From Parendozoicomonas sp. Alg238-R29 (lineage in GTDB: Bacteria; Pseudomonadota; Gammaproteobacteria; Pseudomonadales; Endozoicomonadaceae): a DNA stretch of 64,000 nucleotides. The stretch's first letter is position 1, and every line of letters starts with the position of its first letter. Positions 14,552-22,830 of the stretch are shown in pieces. The translations under genes and the position numbers were made by a program. The stretch is from positions 1-64,000 of the forward strand of contig NZ_CAMZOG010000006.1 of assembly GCF_947331445.1 (NCBI RefSeq). Direction: 5' to 3'. The notes beneath the pieces were generated by a model. The model was not told the origin of the DNA, did no database searches, and saw only the letters and a program-made list of their open reading frames with translations.

Positions 14552-14597
14552 AGTGCCCCCTTTAACTTTTTGGGGAAGTGGGGAATAATAATCCCCA
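14552..14597. other. Two small hairpins before the late region
   Basis: GCACT-TACA-AGTGC (14552-14565) and TGGGGA-ATAATAA-TCCCCA (14579-14597) lie between the toxin gene and the late-region terminator. Neither has a T-run, so they are not terminators. They could be leader structure or part of an antitermination site. Confidence 0.3.
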
Positions 14598-14684
14598 TGC
14601 TGTGGTTATAACGTCCTGATGATATGCCCCCTTGATTCAGATTGTTCTCACCGACAGCCCTCGACCTTATAAGCGTACTGAACT

Positions 14685-14717
14685 AAGCCCTGGCCACCCC
14701 CGCCGGGGCTTTTTTTT
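14685..14717 (+). terminator. Terminator at the entrance of the late operon
   Basis: AAGCCC (14685-14690) pairs with GGGGCTT (14705-14711) around a C/G-rich loop, followed by eight T. It lies 13 bases upstream of the first lysis gene. It ends transcription from the toxin pair or early genes and, as in lambda tR', may require antitermination for late expression. Confidence 0.75.
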
Positions 14718-14729
14718 GGAATATTTTCA

Positions 14730-14993
14730 ATGGAATTCAAAGTCAGCCTGGTGGTGAATATCTCGGTCATCGTCTTGCTGGCCAGCATTCTTGTTCAAAA
14801 TGTCCGCCAGACAACCATTTTCAAAGTCACTCAAGAGCAATTGTTGCAGATGGTGGACGAATTAAAGAAGTCGAAGGAGAGTCATGCTGAAAAGCTGGCT
14901 GAGCATGCAGTGAAACATAACTCACATGATCTGCGCATTAATCATCTGGAGAAACGCGTGGACGGTATTGAGAAGGAACGGCCAACATGCTGA
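14730..14993 (+). CDS. Lysis-cassette membrane protein with coiled coil
   Basis: This 87-residue protein starts MEFKVSLVVNISVIVLLASI, an N-terminal transmembrane helix (about 5-25), followed by a hydrophilic helical tail (35-85) with heptad character. It is the first gene of the late operon and overlaps the next membrane gene by 7 bases. A pinholin, antiholin or accessory role is possible. It is not a recognised family. Confidence 0.6.
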   Translation: MEFKVSLVVNISVIVLLASILVQNVRQTTIFKVTQEQLLQMVDELKKSKESHAEKLAEHAVKHNSHDLRINHLEKRVDGIEKERPTC

Positions 14994-15214
14994 CTATGAT
15001 GGATTTGTTCCCGGTTCTGGTGGCCTTTGGTTTCAAGCTGGCAACAGCTCTGGCCGCGCTGATCATTCTCTGGCTGACCTTGCGATTCTTTGACCGCGAA
15101 ACCGGCGGTTGCTTCACCCTCTGGAAAGAACAGGCAAACCCTCATGATATGGCGATCTATTACGCTGGTCGTTTTGTTGGCGCCTGCCTTCTGTTCGGCC
15201 TCATTCTTTCCTGA
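14987..15214 (+). CDS. Holin candidate
   Basis: This 75-residue protein has two transmembrane segments (about 6-28, LVAFGFKLATALAALIILWL, and about 56-75, YYAGRFVGACLLFGLILS). A loop and charged residues lie between them. The size, topology and place directly before the endolysin fit a class II holin, which forms membrane holes to time lysis. The endolysin frame begins inside it, at 15144. An alternative is an antiholin, with the upstream gene as holin. Confidence 0.6.
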   Translation: MLTMMDLFPVLVAFGFKLATALAALIILWLTLRFFDRETGGCFTLWKEQANPHDMAIYYAGRFVGACLLFGLILS

Positions 15215-15692
15215 CACCTACGACAAAACATTCAGAACACAGTCGGCCCTGTGGTTGCCGGGCGTGGATTGGCGCTTGCTGAAAGCCCAATGCTGGCAGG
15301 AGTCACGGCTTAATCCTTTAGCTGTTTCTCCTGTTGGTGCACAAGGCTTGTGTCAATTCATGCCTGGCACAGCTGAAGAGGTTGGTCGGCAACTAGGTAT
15401 TACTGTTTCCCCTTTTGCTCCTGAGTGGAGTATTCAGGCTGCTGCGTTCTATATGCAGAGACTGAGGCGCGGTTGGTCTTCACCCAGACCTGAAGTGGAT
15501 AGGCATAGTCTGGCGATGGCCAGTTATAACGCAGGAATAGGCAACATCATTAAGGCGCAGAAAGCCTGTGATGGTCAGCTGTTGTACTCAGAGATTATTG
15601 ATTGTTTGCCAGATATTACTGGCAGGCATTCCAAAGAAACAATCACCTACGTCAGAAACATCTGGCGTTGGTTTATGCAGATGGTGCTATGA
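15144..15692 (+). CDS. Endolysin with SLT transglycosylase fold and signal peptide
   Basis: The start is ATG 15144 (MIWRSITLVVLLAPAFCSAS), giving 182 residues and a Sec or signal-anchor sequence. An earlier ATG at 15090 is possible. The SLT domain has the catalytic glutamate in AQCWQESRLNPLAVSPVGAQ, then GLCQFMPGTAEE, and MASYNAGIGNIIKAQ. It cleaves peptidoglycan with anhydro-muramyl products. The N-terminal signal suggests export without a large holin hole, as with SAR endolysins. It overlaps the holin candidate by 71 bases and Rz by 4. Confidence 0.85.
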   Translation: MIWRSITLVVLLAPAFCSASFFPDTYDKTFRTQSALWLPGVDWRLLKAQCWQESRLNPLAVSPVGAQGLCQFMPGTAEEVGRQLGITVSPFAPEWSIQAAAFYMQRLRRGWSSPRPEVDRHSLAMASYNAGIGNIIKAQKACDGQLLYSEIIDCLPDITGRHSKETITYVRNIWRWFMQMVL

Positions 15693-16123
15693 CTCGAACA
15701 CTTATCACTCTAGCTCTTGCGATTATCCTGAGCCTGGCAGCGGTTGTTTGGGTGCAGTACCGGCAGGTGAGCGGCTTGGAAGGCAAGCTTAAGAACCGCA
15801 CGGATCAGTACAACGCAGCCGTGAGCGCCAACGCATCCAACCAGCAAACAATCAATCAGTTAGAAGCGCAACGCCGCAATGATCTGACTGTTATCAATCA
15901 ACTCCGCAGTACCAACAAGAACATAACCGCAGAGTTTGCCCATGTCCGTGAACAGCTACACATCCTCGAACAGGACTCCGAGAGCGACGTGGCGGCATGG
16001 GCTCACACTTCTTTGCCTGGTGATATTGTCGGCCTGTTCAACCGTTCAGCCCCCAGTGGTAAAGACCCGCCTGATAGTTATCAAGCCACCAATGGAACTG
16101 ACGCAAGAGTGCCAGACACTTGA
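15689..16123 (+). CDS. Rz-like inner-membrane spanin
   Basis: The start is ATG 15689, overlapping the endolysin stop (ATGA), giving 144 residues. An N-terminal transmembrane helix (LITLALAIILSLAAVVWVQY) is followed by a long coiled coil (VSGLEGKLKNRTDQYNAAVS onwards), the usual Rz design. With Rz1 it fuses inner and outer membranes at the last step of lysis. The Rz1 frame begins within it at 15942 and continues beyond its stop, the overlapping type of spanin pair. Confidence 0.85.
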   Translation: MTRTLITLALAIILSLAAVVWVQYRQVSGLEGKLKNRTDQYNAAVSANASNQQTINQLEAQRRNDLTVINQLRSTNKNITAEFAHVREQLHILEQDSESDVAAWAHTSLPGDIVGLFNRSAPSGKDPPDSYQATNGTDARVPDT

Positions 16124-16262
16124 ACGTCAACTGGTGACGAACGCTGATCTGGCAAGGCTGGCCATTGATCAGCAAGAAGCTCTCGCACGATGCAACGCCG
16201 ACAAGCGAGCGATGCGAGAGTGGATTGATTCAAGCAGCCAACCACAGGCGACTACTCAGTAA
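15942..16262 (+). CDS. Rz1-like outer-membrane spanin lipoprotein
   Basis: This frame overlaps Rz in another phase. The start is ATG 15942 (106 residues); TTG 15936 and GTG 15948 are alternatives. A lipoprotein signal LTLLCLVILSAC ends at C32, followed by STVQPPVVK, the proline-containing start usual for Rz1. The rest is helical (ELTQECQTLERQLV). It would be anchored in the outer membrane and meet Rz across the periplasm. Confidence 0.8.
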   Translation: MSVNSYTSSNRTPRATWRHGLTLLCLVILSACSTVQPPVVKTRLIVIKPPMELTQECQTLERQLVTNADLARLAIDQQEALARCNADKRAMREWIDSSSQPQATTQ

Positions 16263-16349
16263 CTGCGTGGCGAGCAGTGAACGCATCAGTTAGCCATTGC
16301 ATGCAACGGCGGGCGGCTCGGCCAGTAATGAGTCGCACCATTTAACCTG

Positions 16350-16441
16350 CACAACAGAGAGCACATTGCCGCAGGCAGAACCCGTATTGGTGACTGCGTG
16401 CTGACATAGGTGGGGACCTGTGCAGTGTGTTCTCTATTGTG
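16350..16441 (+). repeat. Long imperfect inverted repeat between lysis and packaging genes
   Basis: CACAACAGAGAGCACA (16350-16365) and TGTGTTCTCTATTGTG (16426-16441) match at 14 of 16 positions as an inverted repeat with a 60-base interior. Outer bases TTAACC and GGTTTAA extend the symmetry. The 243-base gap 16263-16505 holds no gene. It may be a structured RNA or part of the packaging (cos) region, which lies just before terminase genes in lambda-like phages. Confidence 0.5.
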
Positions 16442-16505
16442 CGGCGTGGTTTAACCAATAAGCCCCGGCGGCCTGAGCCGATCAGGTGCACAACGGATTA
16501 TTCAA

Positions 16506-16793
16506 ATGGCAATCATCAATCGATACACAGCTGAGCAGATAGCTGAGAACTTCACCCATAAAGGCTGGCTGTTTATGTGTCCTGTGTATGTATCAATGAC
16601 ACCTGCTGACTGCCCTGATATTCAGGAGCGTAACTGGATACCGGAGTGGTGGGCAGACCTAAACAGCGGGATCTTCTTTGCCTGTGTCTGGCTTATGCAG
16701 ATGGCCACGCGAGGTGAGTACGAGCCAGAGTTTCCAGTCAGGATCACAGCGCGCATCAAACCCAAAGAGCACGGGTCCTTTCCAAAGGTCTGA
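16506..16793 (+). CDS. Phage protein of 95 residues, unknown
   Basis: It starts MAIINRYTAEQIAENFTHKG and continues WLFMCPVYVSMTPADCPDIQ, then PEWWADLNSGIFFACVWLMQ. It is rich in tryptophan and has three cysteines. No family is recognised, although similar short proteins occur before terminase genes in marine phages. A weak ribosome site precedes it. It is followed by the Acb2-like frame. Confidence 0.6.
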   Translation: MAIINRYTAEQIAENFTHKGWLFMCPVYVSMTPADCPDIQERNWIPEWWADLNSGIFFACVWLMQMATRGEYEPEFPVRITARIKPKEHGSFPKV

Positions 16794-16828
16794 CTCTTAC
16801 GGGTGCGCAGAAGCGCAACTGCCCGCTA

Positions 16829-17059
16829 ATTACCAATTCATACCAGCACAAGAAGATCAAGGGCTACCGTGACCTGAGTCAGGAAGAGATTGACCTGATG
16901 AATGAAGCCAAGGCGCTGGCCGAACAGTGTGGGGCTTTCATTGATAAGCTTGAGTCCAAGCAAGGGCTTGACCAGCGTTGTGTTGCTCTTGGTAAGACCA
17001 ACCTTCAGCAAGGCTTCATGTGGTCTATCCGTGGCGTGGCTCAACCTACAACGTTCTAA
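16829..17059 (+). CDS. Acb2/Tad1-like small protein (anti-CBASS/Thoeris candidate) with unusual start
   Basis: The frame contains QHKKIKGYRDLSQEEIDLMN, then EAKALAEQCGAFIDKLESKQ and the end QQGFMWSIRGVAQPTTF. This is the pattern I associate with Acb2/Tad1 hairpin-domain phage proteins, which sequester cyclic-nucleotide immune signals. Homologues usually start a few residues before the HRKIKGYRDL motif. Here that place is ATT (16829), and no ATG, GTG or TTG exists in frame back to the stop at 16715; the first ATG is 16898 (53 residues). Either ATT/CTG initiates or the gene is damaged. The absence of internal stops argues for use. Confidence 0.6.
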   Translation: MTNSYQHKKIKGYRDLSQEEIDLMNEAKALAEQCGAFIDKLESKQGLDQRCVALGKTNLQQGFMWSIRGVAQPTTF

Positions 17060-17291
17060 CTTATTACCTGTGTCAGTGTCTGCCAACCTGCCCAAACCCC
17101 AAGGGGACCCTGAGCCCCCACCCCCCACGGGGGGAAGCGCAGCGCAGACCGTGGTTTTCGGTTATTTTTCGGGTTCTATGGGCTTCAGCAGCAGAATACT
17201 GTTTTCCGCGTAGTTACTGGGCTCGCAAGGTGAAGTCCCTGCAGTCTGTTCTTTATTCCATCCGCAACGGCACTTCAGAACATGAGTTCAC

Positions 17292-17807
17292 ATGGCAGCA
17301 AGCAGCGAGGCCAACAACTGGTCAATCAGCCGCATATCTAATGGCTTTGGCATGGCGCGGGAAACCGTGGCCAAACGTCTGGAGAATGCCGCTGTTGTTC
17401 CTGCTGGTATGCACCGTGGTTATCCTGTTTATGCCTTGAAAGATGTCGGCCCTGCATTGTTCTCTGAAACGGCAGGCTTGAGCACTGGCGAGATTGACCC
17501 CAACGCTCTTGACCCCAAAGGCCGCAAAGATTGGTACGACTCCGAACTGGCTCGAATAAAACTCGAGAAAGAAATGGGGCAGTTGATTGAAGCCTCAGAC
17601 ATGGCCAGGGAAACAGCAGAGCTGGTAAAGAGTTTCGTCAACCCGCTCGATGGCATGGTGGATGTGCTGGAACGTAAATGCCAGGACTTGCCGCCGGATG
17701 TGCTGGAGCAGGTGCAATCGGTTGTTGATGGTGTTCGTCAACAGGTTTACGAAATAGCTCTTGGTGGAGAAGAGGGCAGGGAAGAGGAAGACGGGGAGCA
17801 TGAATAA
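17292..17807 (+). CDS. Terminase small subunit (DUF1441/Nu1 type)
   Basis: This 171-residue protein has an N-terminal winged-helix-like DNA-binding part (NNWSISRISNGFGMARETVA, about 8-27), with GYPVYALKDVGPALF as the end of the wing. A helical oligomerisation region (80-150) and an acidic tail follow. It should recognise the phage packaging site and feed DNA to the large subunit, whose gene begins 7 bases before its stop. The upstream 232 bases (17060-17291) hold no gene. Confidence 0.8.
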   Translation: MAASSEANNWSISRISNGFGMARETVAKRLENAAVVPAGMHRGYPVYALKDVGPALFSETAGLSTGEIDPNALDPKGRKDWYDSELARIKLEKEMGQLIEASDMARETAELVKSFVNPLDGMVDVLERKCQDLPPDVLEQVQSVVDGVRQQVYEIALGGEEGREEEDGEHE

Positions 17808-19890
17808 CCGTTATGCCTCAGCCCAAGCTATTTGCCGAGATACGGCCAGACTGATTAAACCACCCCGTCGCCTGAAGGTGAGCGAGGGTGTCGCCCAGTT
17901 CGTTCATGTGAAACGTGATACCGGCAACTGGGATTTGTGGGATGCCACAGAAACCCCGTACATGATTGAACCGCTCGATGAGTGCACCAATCGCCGCTAC
18001 CGGGGAATCATCTTTGCTGGCCCGGCGCGTACTGGTAAATCACAGGCGCTGGTTGATGGCCTGATCGGTTACGACATAAAGGTGGATCCGTCCGACTTTC
18101 TGCTGGTTCATATCACTGAAACCAAAGGGGCGGAGCATTCCAAAAAGCGTATAGGCCCGATGCTGGAGAACAGCCCGGCGCTTCGGGAATGTCTCAGTCA
18201 CCGTGCCAGCGACAACAATATTCACGACAAGATCTTCAAGGCTGGCAACTACCTGAAGATCGGCCACCCAGCCAAATCGATCTTTGCCGCTTCTGAATAC
18301 AAGCGTGTGGTCATTACCGACTACGACCGCAACGCCAATATGCTGGATGTTGGCGGTGAGGGTGAAGGCTTCATTCTCGGATTGAAGAGAACACAGACCT
18401 ACGGTTCACGGGGAATTTGTGTTGCAGAGTCCTCGCCTGGTTATGAGCTGGATCCTGAATACGACGAGTGGAAGGTTCCAGAAGACTTTCCCCATGAGGC
18501 GCCACCCACAAAAGGCATATTAAGCCTTTATAACCTGGGTGATCGCCGCCAGCTGTACTGGCCTTGCCCCAGCTGCAAAGAGTTCTTTCCGGCACGATTT
18601 GAATTTCTGCGCTGGAACAAAGAACTCAAAGATATTACCCATCAAGCGGAATCGGTCACCTGTTTTTGCCCCCATTGCGGTGACAGCGAAATAGCACCGG
18701 CGAAAAAGAACCAGATGGTAGCCGCGTCCCGCTGGGTGCCGGAAGGCATGAGTATCAGCAAAACCGGTGAGCTAACCGGAACGTGCCGCAATACCGATAT
18801 TGCTTCCTTCTGGATGGAAGGCCCCGCCGCCACATTTCAGACTTGGCAGAACCTTGTTTACATGTATCTGCTGGGTGAAGAGGATTACAAGCGCACCGGC
18901 AATCAGGGCAAGCTGAAAACTACGGTCAACACCGATCAGGGCAGGCCGTACAAGTTTCGCCGGGATGAGTCCAAGCGCTCTGTTGAAGAACTGACTGAAA
19001 GGGCAGAGGCAGAATACGAAAAGCTGATGGTGCCGGAAGGCGTCCGTTTTCTTGTGGCATCGGTTGATGTACAGGCCGGTAAGAACCGCCGGTTTGTGGT
19101 GCAGGTACATGGCTTTGGTGTTGATCTTCAGGAATGGCTGATTGATCGCTACAACATCAAAGACGCTGACCGAATGGACGACGAAGGCAAACCCTTAAAG
19201 ATTCACCCGGGTGCCTACGCCGAAGACTGGGATGTGCTCCTGAACCGGGTGATCAACCGCTCCTATGAACTGGCTGATGGTTCCGGCAGACGTTTACCCA
19301 TTCTGATGACTGCCATCGATACCGGTGGTGAAGATGGTGTCACCGATAACGCTTACAAGTTTTATCGGCGGTTACGGCAGCAGGGGTTGCATAAGCGGGT
19401 TCTGTTGGTGAAAGGTGCCAGTACCATGGCCGCACCGTTGATGCGTGAAACCTTTCCCGACAATACCAAGCGGAAAGACCGCCGCACCAGTTCCCGTGGT
19501 GATGTACCGCTCTGGTTGCTGAATACCCACCTGTTTAAAGATCAGGTGAACAACAATCTGGAACGGTCAGAGCCCGGTCCCGGTTTTGTGAATTTCCCGG
19601 CCTGGTTAAAGAAAGCGGGGGACTGGTTCTTCCGTGAGCTAACTGCAGAGAGCCGCAACGCTTCCGGTAAGTGGGAAAAGCCCAGAGGTGTGAACAACGA
19701 AGCCTTTGACCTGTTTGTTTATTCCCGGCTTTGTTTACGAATATTGAAGGCTCACACCATCAACTGGCAGTCTGACGCTTTGCCACTCTGGGCCAACCCG
19801 ATAGAAACCAATCCCACAGTTTTGCAGCACGACGGTGATGTGATGCCAACTCAGATCACACGTCGCAGACGCCGCCGCGCTCGTTCCTGA
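17800..19890 (+). CDS. Terminase large subunit (lambda GpA family)
   Basis: The start is ATG 17800 after GGGGAGC, giving 696 residues. The ATPase has Walker A GPARTGKSQ (about 80-88) and the Walker B-like VVITDYDRN. A zinc-ribbon-like CPSC...CPHC pair lies in the middle. The nuclease part has SVDVQAGKNRRF, AIDTGGEDG and VNNEAFDLFVYS with the acidic residues of the family. It cuts concatemeric DNA and drives it into the prohead. The C-terminus is strongly basic (RRRRRRARS). It overlaps the small subunit by 8 bases. Confidence 0.95.
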   Translation: MNNRYASAQAICRDTARLIKPPRRLKVSEGVAQFVHVKRDTGNWDLWDATETPYMIEPLDECTNRRYRGIIFAGPARTGKSQALVDGLIGYDIKVDPSDFLLVHITETKGAEHSKKRIGPMLENSPALRECLSHRASDNNIHDKIFKAGNYLKIGHPAKSIFAASEYKRVVITDYDRNANMLDVGGEGEGFILGLKRTQTYGSRGICVAESSPGYELDPEYDEWKVPEDFPHEAPPTKGILSLYNLGDRRQLYWPCPSCKEFFPARFEFLRWNKELKDITHQAESVTCFCPHCGDSEIAPAKKNQMVAASRWVPEGMSISKTGELTGTCRNTDIASFWMEGPAATFQTWQNLVYMYLLGEEDYKRTGNQGKLKTTVNTDQGRPYKFRRDESKRSVEELTERAEAEYEKLMVPEGVRFLVASVDVQAGKNRRFVVQVHGFGVDLQEWLIDRYNIKDADRMDDEGKPLKIHPGAYAEDWDVLLNRVINRSYELADGSGRRLPILMTAIDTGGEDGVTDNAYKFYRRLRQQGLHKRVLLVKGASTMAAPLMRETFPDNTKRKDRRTSSRGDVPLWLLNTHLFKDQVNNNLERSEPGPGFVNFPAWLKKAGDWFFRELTAESRNASGKWEKPRGVNNEAFDLFVYSRLCLRILKAHTINWQSDALPLWANPIETNPTVLQHDGDVMPTQITRRRRRRARS

Positions 19891-19919
19891 TTTCACCGTT
19901 TTATAAAAGAGAATTCACT

Positions 19920-20126
19920 ATGGCATATACCCAGGCTGATCTTGACGCCATAGAAGAGGCGATCGCCAGTGGTGAATGGATTGTTGAGATTGACGGCCGC
20001 AAAGTTCAGTACCGTTCTATCAACCAGCTTCAGGATGCTCACAGGTTTATATCCAGAAAGCTGGCACGGCAAAAACGCCGACGCACGATGGCTGTCACCA
20101 TGACCGTTGATAAGGGCGTGTATTAA
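19920..20126 (+). CDS. Head-tail joining protein, gpW family
   Basis: At 68 residues it is exactly the length of lambda gpW. It has the gpW pattern: an N-terminal helix (QADLDAIEEAIASGEW), a beta hairpin (VEIDGRKVQYRSINQLQDAH) and a second helix followed by a basic tail (KLARQKRRR). gpW plugs the portal after packaging and prepares it for the tail. It lies between terminase and portal, as in lambda; its stop overlaps the portal start. Confidence 0.85.
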   Translation: MAYTQADLDAIEEAIASGEWIVEIDGRKVQYRSINQLQDAHRFISRKLARQKRRRTMAVTMTVDKGVY

Positions 20127-21670
20127 TGAATGCTCGCAAGTCTCCCATACTGGCTCCCGATGGCAGCCATATTGTTGTAGTGAACAGTGGCGGCAGTTAT
20201 GAGTCTGCCGGGAATGGCCCTCGTTCACGTACCTGGAATGCTAACAGTGCAGGCCCTAATACGGCTATTCAGGGCAGCTTGAATAATCTGCGCAATCGCA
20301 GTCGGGCAGGGCACCGCAATAACCCGCTGATTTATTCCGCCATTGAGAAGAACGTTGCCAATGAAATTGGTATTGGCATCTCTCTGCGTAGTGGTTGTGA
20401 TGATGATCAGGTCAGCAAAGAGATTGATGCGCTCTGGAAAGAAACCTGCAAAGAGATCGACCCTGAAGGTGTTCTCGATTTTAACGGCTTACAGGCGCAG
20501 GCCTGCCGGACTCGCCGGTTAGCGGGTGAGGTATTCATTCGTCGCCGTTACCGCAGAGCCAGTGCCGATTTAACCGTACCTATGCAGGTTCAGGTACTTG
20601 AGCCTGAGTTTGTACCCCACGACCTGAACCGTACCCGCAAGAACGGTAACCGTATCGTTCATGGTATTGAGTTCAACAAACGCGGCCAGCGGGTTGCTTA
20701 CTGGATGCACAGAGAGCACCCGGGCGAATCCAGTTCTGGAAACTTTGTTTTGGGTAAGCTTCTGCGTATTCCCGCCCGGGATGTGATTCATCATTTCAGC
20801 CCGACACGGGCAGGGCAGGTGCGAGGCGTACCCGGAGTTGCTCAGGGTTTGCTGCAGGCTCATGTCTTTGAAAAGTACAACCATTCCGAACTTGTACGAA
20901 AAGAAACCAGAGCGCCTTTTACTGGCGTTGTGACCAGAGATGATTTTGACCTTGAGGATGATGCCAGATATTGCCCGTTAACAGGCAAGCCTCTTGATGG
21001 CGGCATTGATGATGCCACGACCACTGCAACGCCGGGACAATTCCTGGTCACTGACCCAGGCGAAAACGTAAAGCTGTTTGATGGTGATGTGACCGGTGGT
21101 GGCTACTCCGATTTTATGACTTGGCAATCCCGCATCACCGCCATTGCTTCCGATCTGCCTTATGAGTTGCTGACCGGTGACTGGTCCAAGGTGAATGACC
21201 GATTGGTGCGCGCAATCCTCAATGAATACCGCCGTGCTATTGAGATGTGCCAGAACCATCTGATGATTTTCCAAATGTGTCGCGGTGTCTGGCACTGGTT
21301 TATTGATGCCGCTGTTATGTCCGGTGCCTTGATGCTGGTGGACTATCAGCAGAACCGCAAACAGTACCGCAAGCTGGAAGCCCAGCCCCACGCGTGGAAG
21401 TACATCAATCCAGACCAAGACCTGAACGCCAAGATGAAAGAGCAGAAGCTTGGTCTGAGTTCTGTTGTCCGCCAGAACGCTGAGCGCGGTACCGATGCCT
21501 ACAAGGTTCTGGAAGAAACAGAAGAATGGCTGAAGCGGGCAGTGGCCACCTTGAAAGCAGCAGGCGTGGACAAGCTTTCCCTGTTTGATGGTGTTGATGA
21601 GGATATGACCGACGACTTAGACGACAACACCCCGCCTTCCCAGAATCCAAACAAAGACCAAGCACGCTAA
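20126..21670 (+). CDS. Portal protein (lambda gpB family)
   Basis: This 514-residue protein has the family core NPLIYSAIEKNVANEIGIGI near 70-90, then RRLAGEVFIRRRYRRAS, VIHHFSPTRAGQVRGVPG, and the C-terminal ITAIASDLPYELLTGDWSKV with NDRLVRAILNEYRRAIE. It forms the dodecameric ring through which DNA enters the head. It follows gpW directly and is followed after 13 bases by the head protease. The acidic C-terminal tail is typical. Nothing suggests damage. Confidence 0.93.
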   Translation: MNARKSPILAPDGSHIVVVNSGGSYESAGNGPRSRTWNANSAGPNTAIQGSLNNLRNRSRAGHRNNPLIYSAIEKNVANEIGIGISLRSGCDDDQVSKEIDALWKETCKEIDPEGVLDFNGLQAQACRTRRLAGEVFIRRRYRRASADLTVPMQVQVLEPEFVPHDLNRTRKNGNRIVHGIEFNKRGQRVAYWMHREHPGESSSGNFVLGKLLRIPARDVIHHFSPTRAGQVRGVPGVAQGLLQAHVFEKYNHSELVRKETRAPFTGVVTRDDFDLEDDARYCPLTGKPLDGGIDDATTTATPGQFLVTDPGENVKLFDGDVTGGGYSDFMTWQSRITAIASDLPYELLTGDWSKVNDRLVRAILNEYRRAIEMCQNHLMIFQMCRGVWHWFIDAAVMSGALMLVDYQQNRKQYRKLEAQPHAWKYINPDQDLNAKMKEQKLGLSSVVRQNAERGTDAYKVLEETEEWLKRAVATLKAAGVDKLSLFDGVDEDMTDDLDDNTPPSQNPNKDQAR

Positions 21671-21683
21671 ACGGAGCGACCTT

Positions 21684-22766
21684 ATGAAATGGTACAACCT
21701 GAAACACAAGGCGTCCGAAAAGCGCGTTGTGGTGAATATCCATGAGCAGATCGGCAAGAACTGGTGGGACGGTTCTGGTGTGACCGCCAAGGGCTTTATC
21801 GATGAGATGGAAGCGGTTGACGGTGAAATCACCGACATTGAAATGCACATCAACAGCCCAGGCGGCAATGTGTATGACGGTGTGGCGATTTACAACTACC
21901 TGAAACGCCATGCTGCCAAGGTTACGGTTTATATCGACGGTGAAGCCTCCAGTATCGCCAGCGTGATTGCCATGGCCGGTGATGAAATCATCATGCCGGA
22001 AAATGGACTGGTGATGATTCACGACCCGATGGCGGGAGTTTGTGGTTACCTGAATGCTCCGGAATTGCGGGATATGGCGGATAAGTTGGATGTGGTGAAG
22101 AACGGCATCCTTTCTGCCTACCGCGCCAAAACGGGCAAAGACGATGATGAGCTGTGGGCACTGCTGGAAGCGGAAACCTACATGGATGCCACCCAGGCTC
22201 ATGAGTTGGGTTTCGTCGATACCATTGAAAAGCCCCTCGATGCCGTTGCCCATTCTGATATGAAAACCCTGTTGGCCGGGGCAAAAGCTGAAGGTGAAGT
22301 GGTAGCCCTTAAGGCGCGCCAGAAAGCCCAGATGGATGCAGTGCAAGCCAAGGCTGATCTGGCCGAACAAAAACTGAAAGAGTTGCAGGGCGGAGGCGTA
22401 ACAAACGCCACCAGTATTATTACGGCCTGCAATGAAGCTGGTATGGATTTCCTTGCAGCTGGCATGGTTAGCCGTGAACTGACCATTGAAGACGCCAACA
22501 AAGAACTCACCGTTGCCAAGTCCCTTGGTGATGCGCTGACTGCTGCCAACCTGTCGGACTCCATTCAGGCTGTAGTGAATGAAATGCACAGCCCGTTGAA
22601 GATGGTGCAGCGCATTTTGACCGATATGAAGGCTCAGCATGACGCTGAGATTGATGGTTCTTTGTCGAATCACACCCCGGATGCTGGTGAAGGTAAAACT
22701 GTAAACCGCACCAGTGTTTACGATCAGCTCAATAACACCAAGACCCCACAGGTACAGCAGAACTGA
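21684..22766 (+). CDS. Head maturation protease with scaffold tail (ClpP-like)
   Basis: The N-terminal 190 residues are ClpP-like: MHINSPGGNVYDGVAIYNYL, then GEASSIASVIAMAGDEI with the likely nucleophile S90, and MIHDPMAGV with H113. The C-terminal 150 residues contain an Ala/Glu/Lys-rich coiled region (about 210-235) and a helical part that probably serves as scaffold, as with lambda gpC/Nu3. It cleaves head proteins during maturation. A ribosome site GGAGCGACC precedes the ATG. Confidence 0.9.
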   Translation: MKWYNLKHKASEKRVVVNIHEQIGKNWWDGSGVTAKGFIDEMEAVDGEITDIEMHINSPGGNVYDGVAIYNYLKRHAAKVTVYIDGEASSIASVIAMAGDEIIMPENGLVMIHDPMAGVCGYLNAPELRDMADKLDVVKNGILSAYRAKTGKDDDELWALLEAETYMDATQAHELGFVDTIEKPLDAVAHSDMKTLLAGAKAEGEVVALKARQKAQMDAVQAKADLAEQKLKELQGGGVTNATSIITACNEAGMDFLAAGMVSRELTIEDANKELTVAKSLGDALTAANLSDSIQAVVNEMHSPLKMVQRILTDMKAQHDAEIDGSLSNHTPDAGEGKTVNRTSVYDQLNNTKTPQVQQN

Positions 22767-22830
22767 TTTTCTGTCCCTGATTCCCCGCTCCAGTTACTGA
22801 AGCAAATACTGAAAAAGGAGAGTGCCAGTT

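Noticed and set aside
17085-17140. C/G-rich hairpin (CCCCC...GGGGG) before terminase small subunit
   Set aside because: The stem is short and no T-run follows, so it was not called a terminator.
16902-17439. Plus-strand frames of 103 and 139 residues
   Set aside because: They lie across the Acb2-like gene and terminase small subunit in other phases; basic Ser/Pro/Arg-rich composition suggests shadows.
21405-22673. 422-residue minus-strand frame
   Set aside because: Antisense shadow of the portal and protease genes; His-rich composition typical of such shadows.
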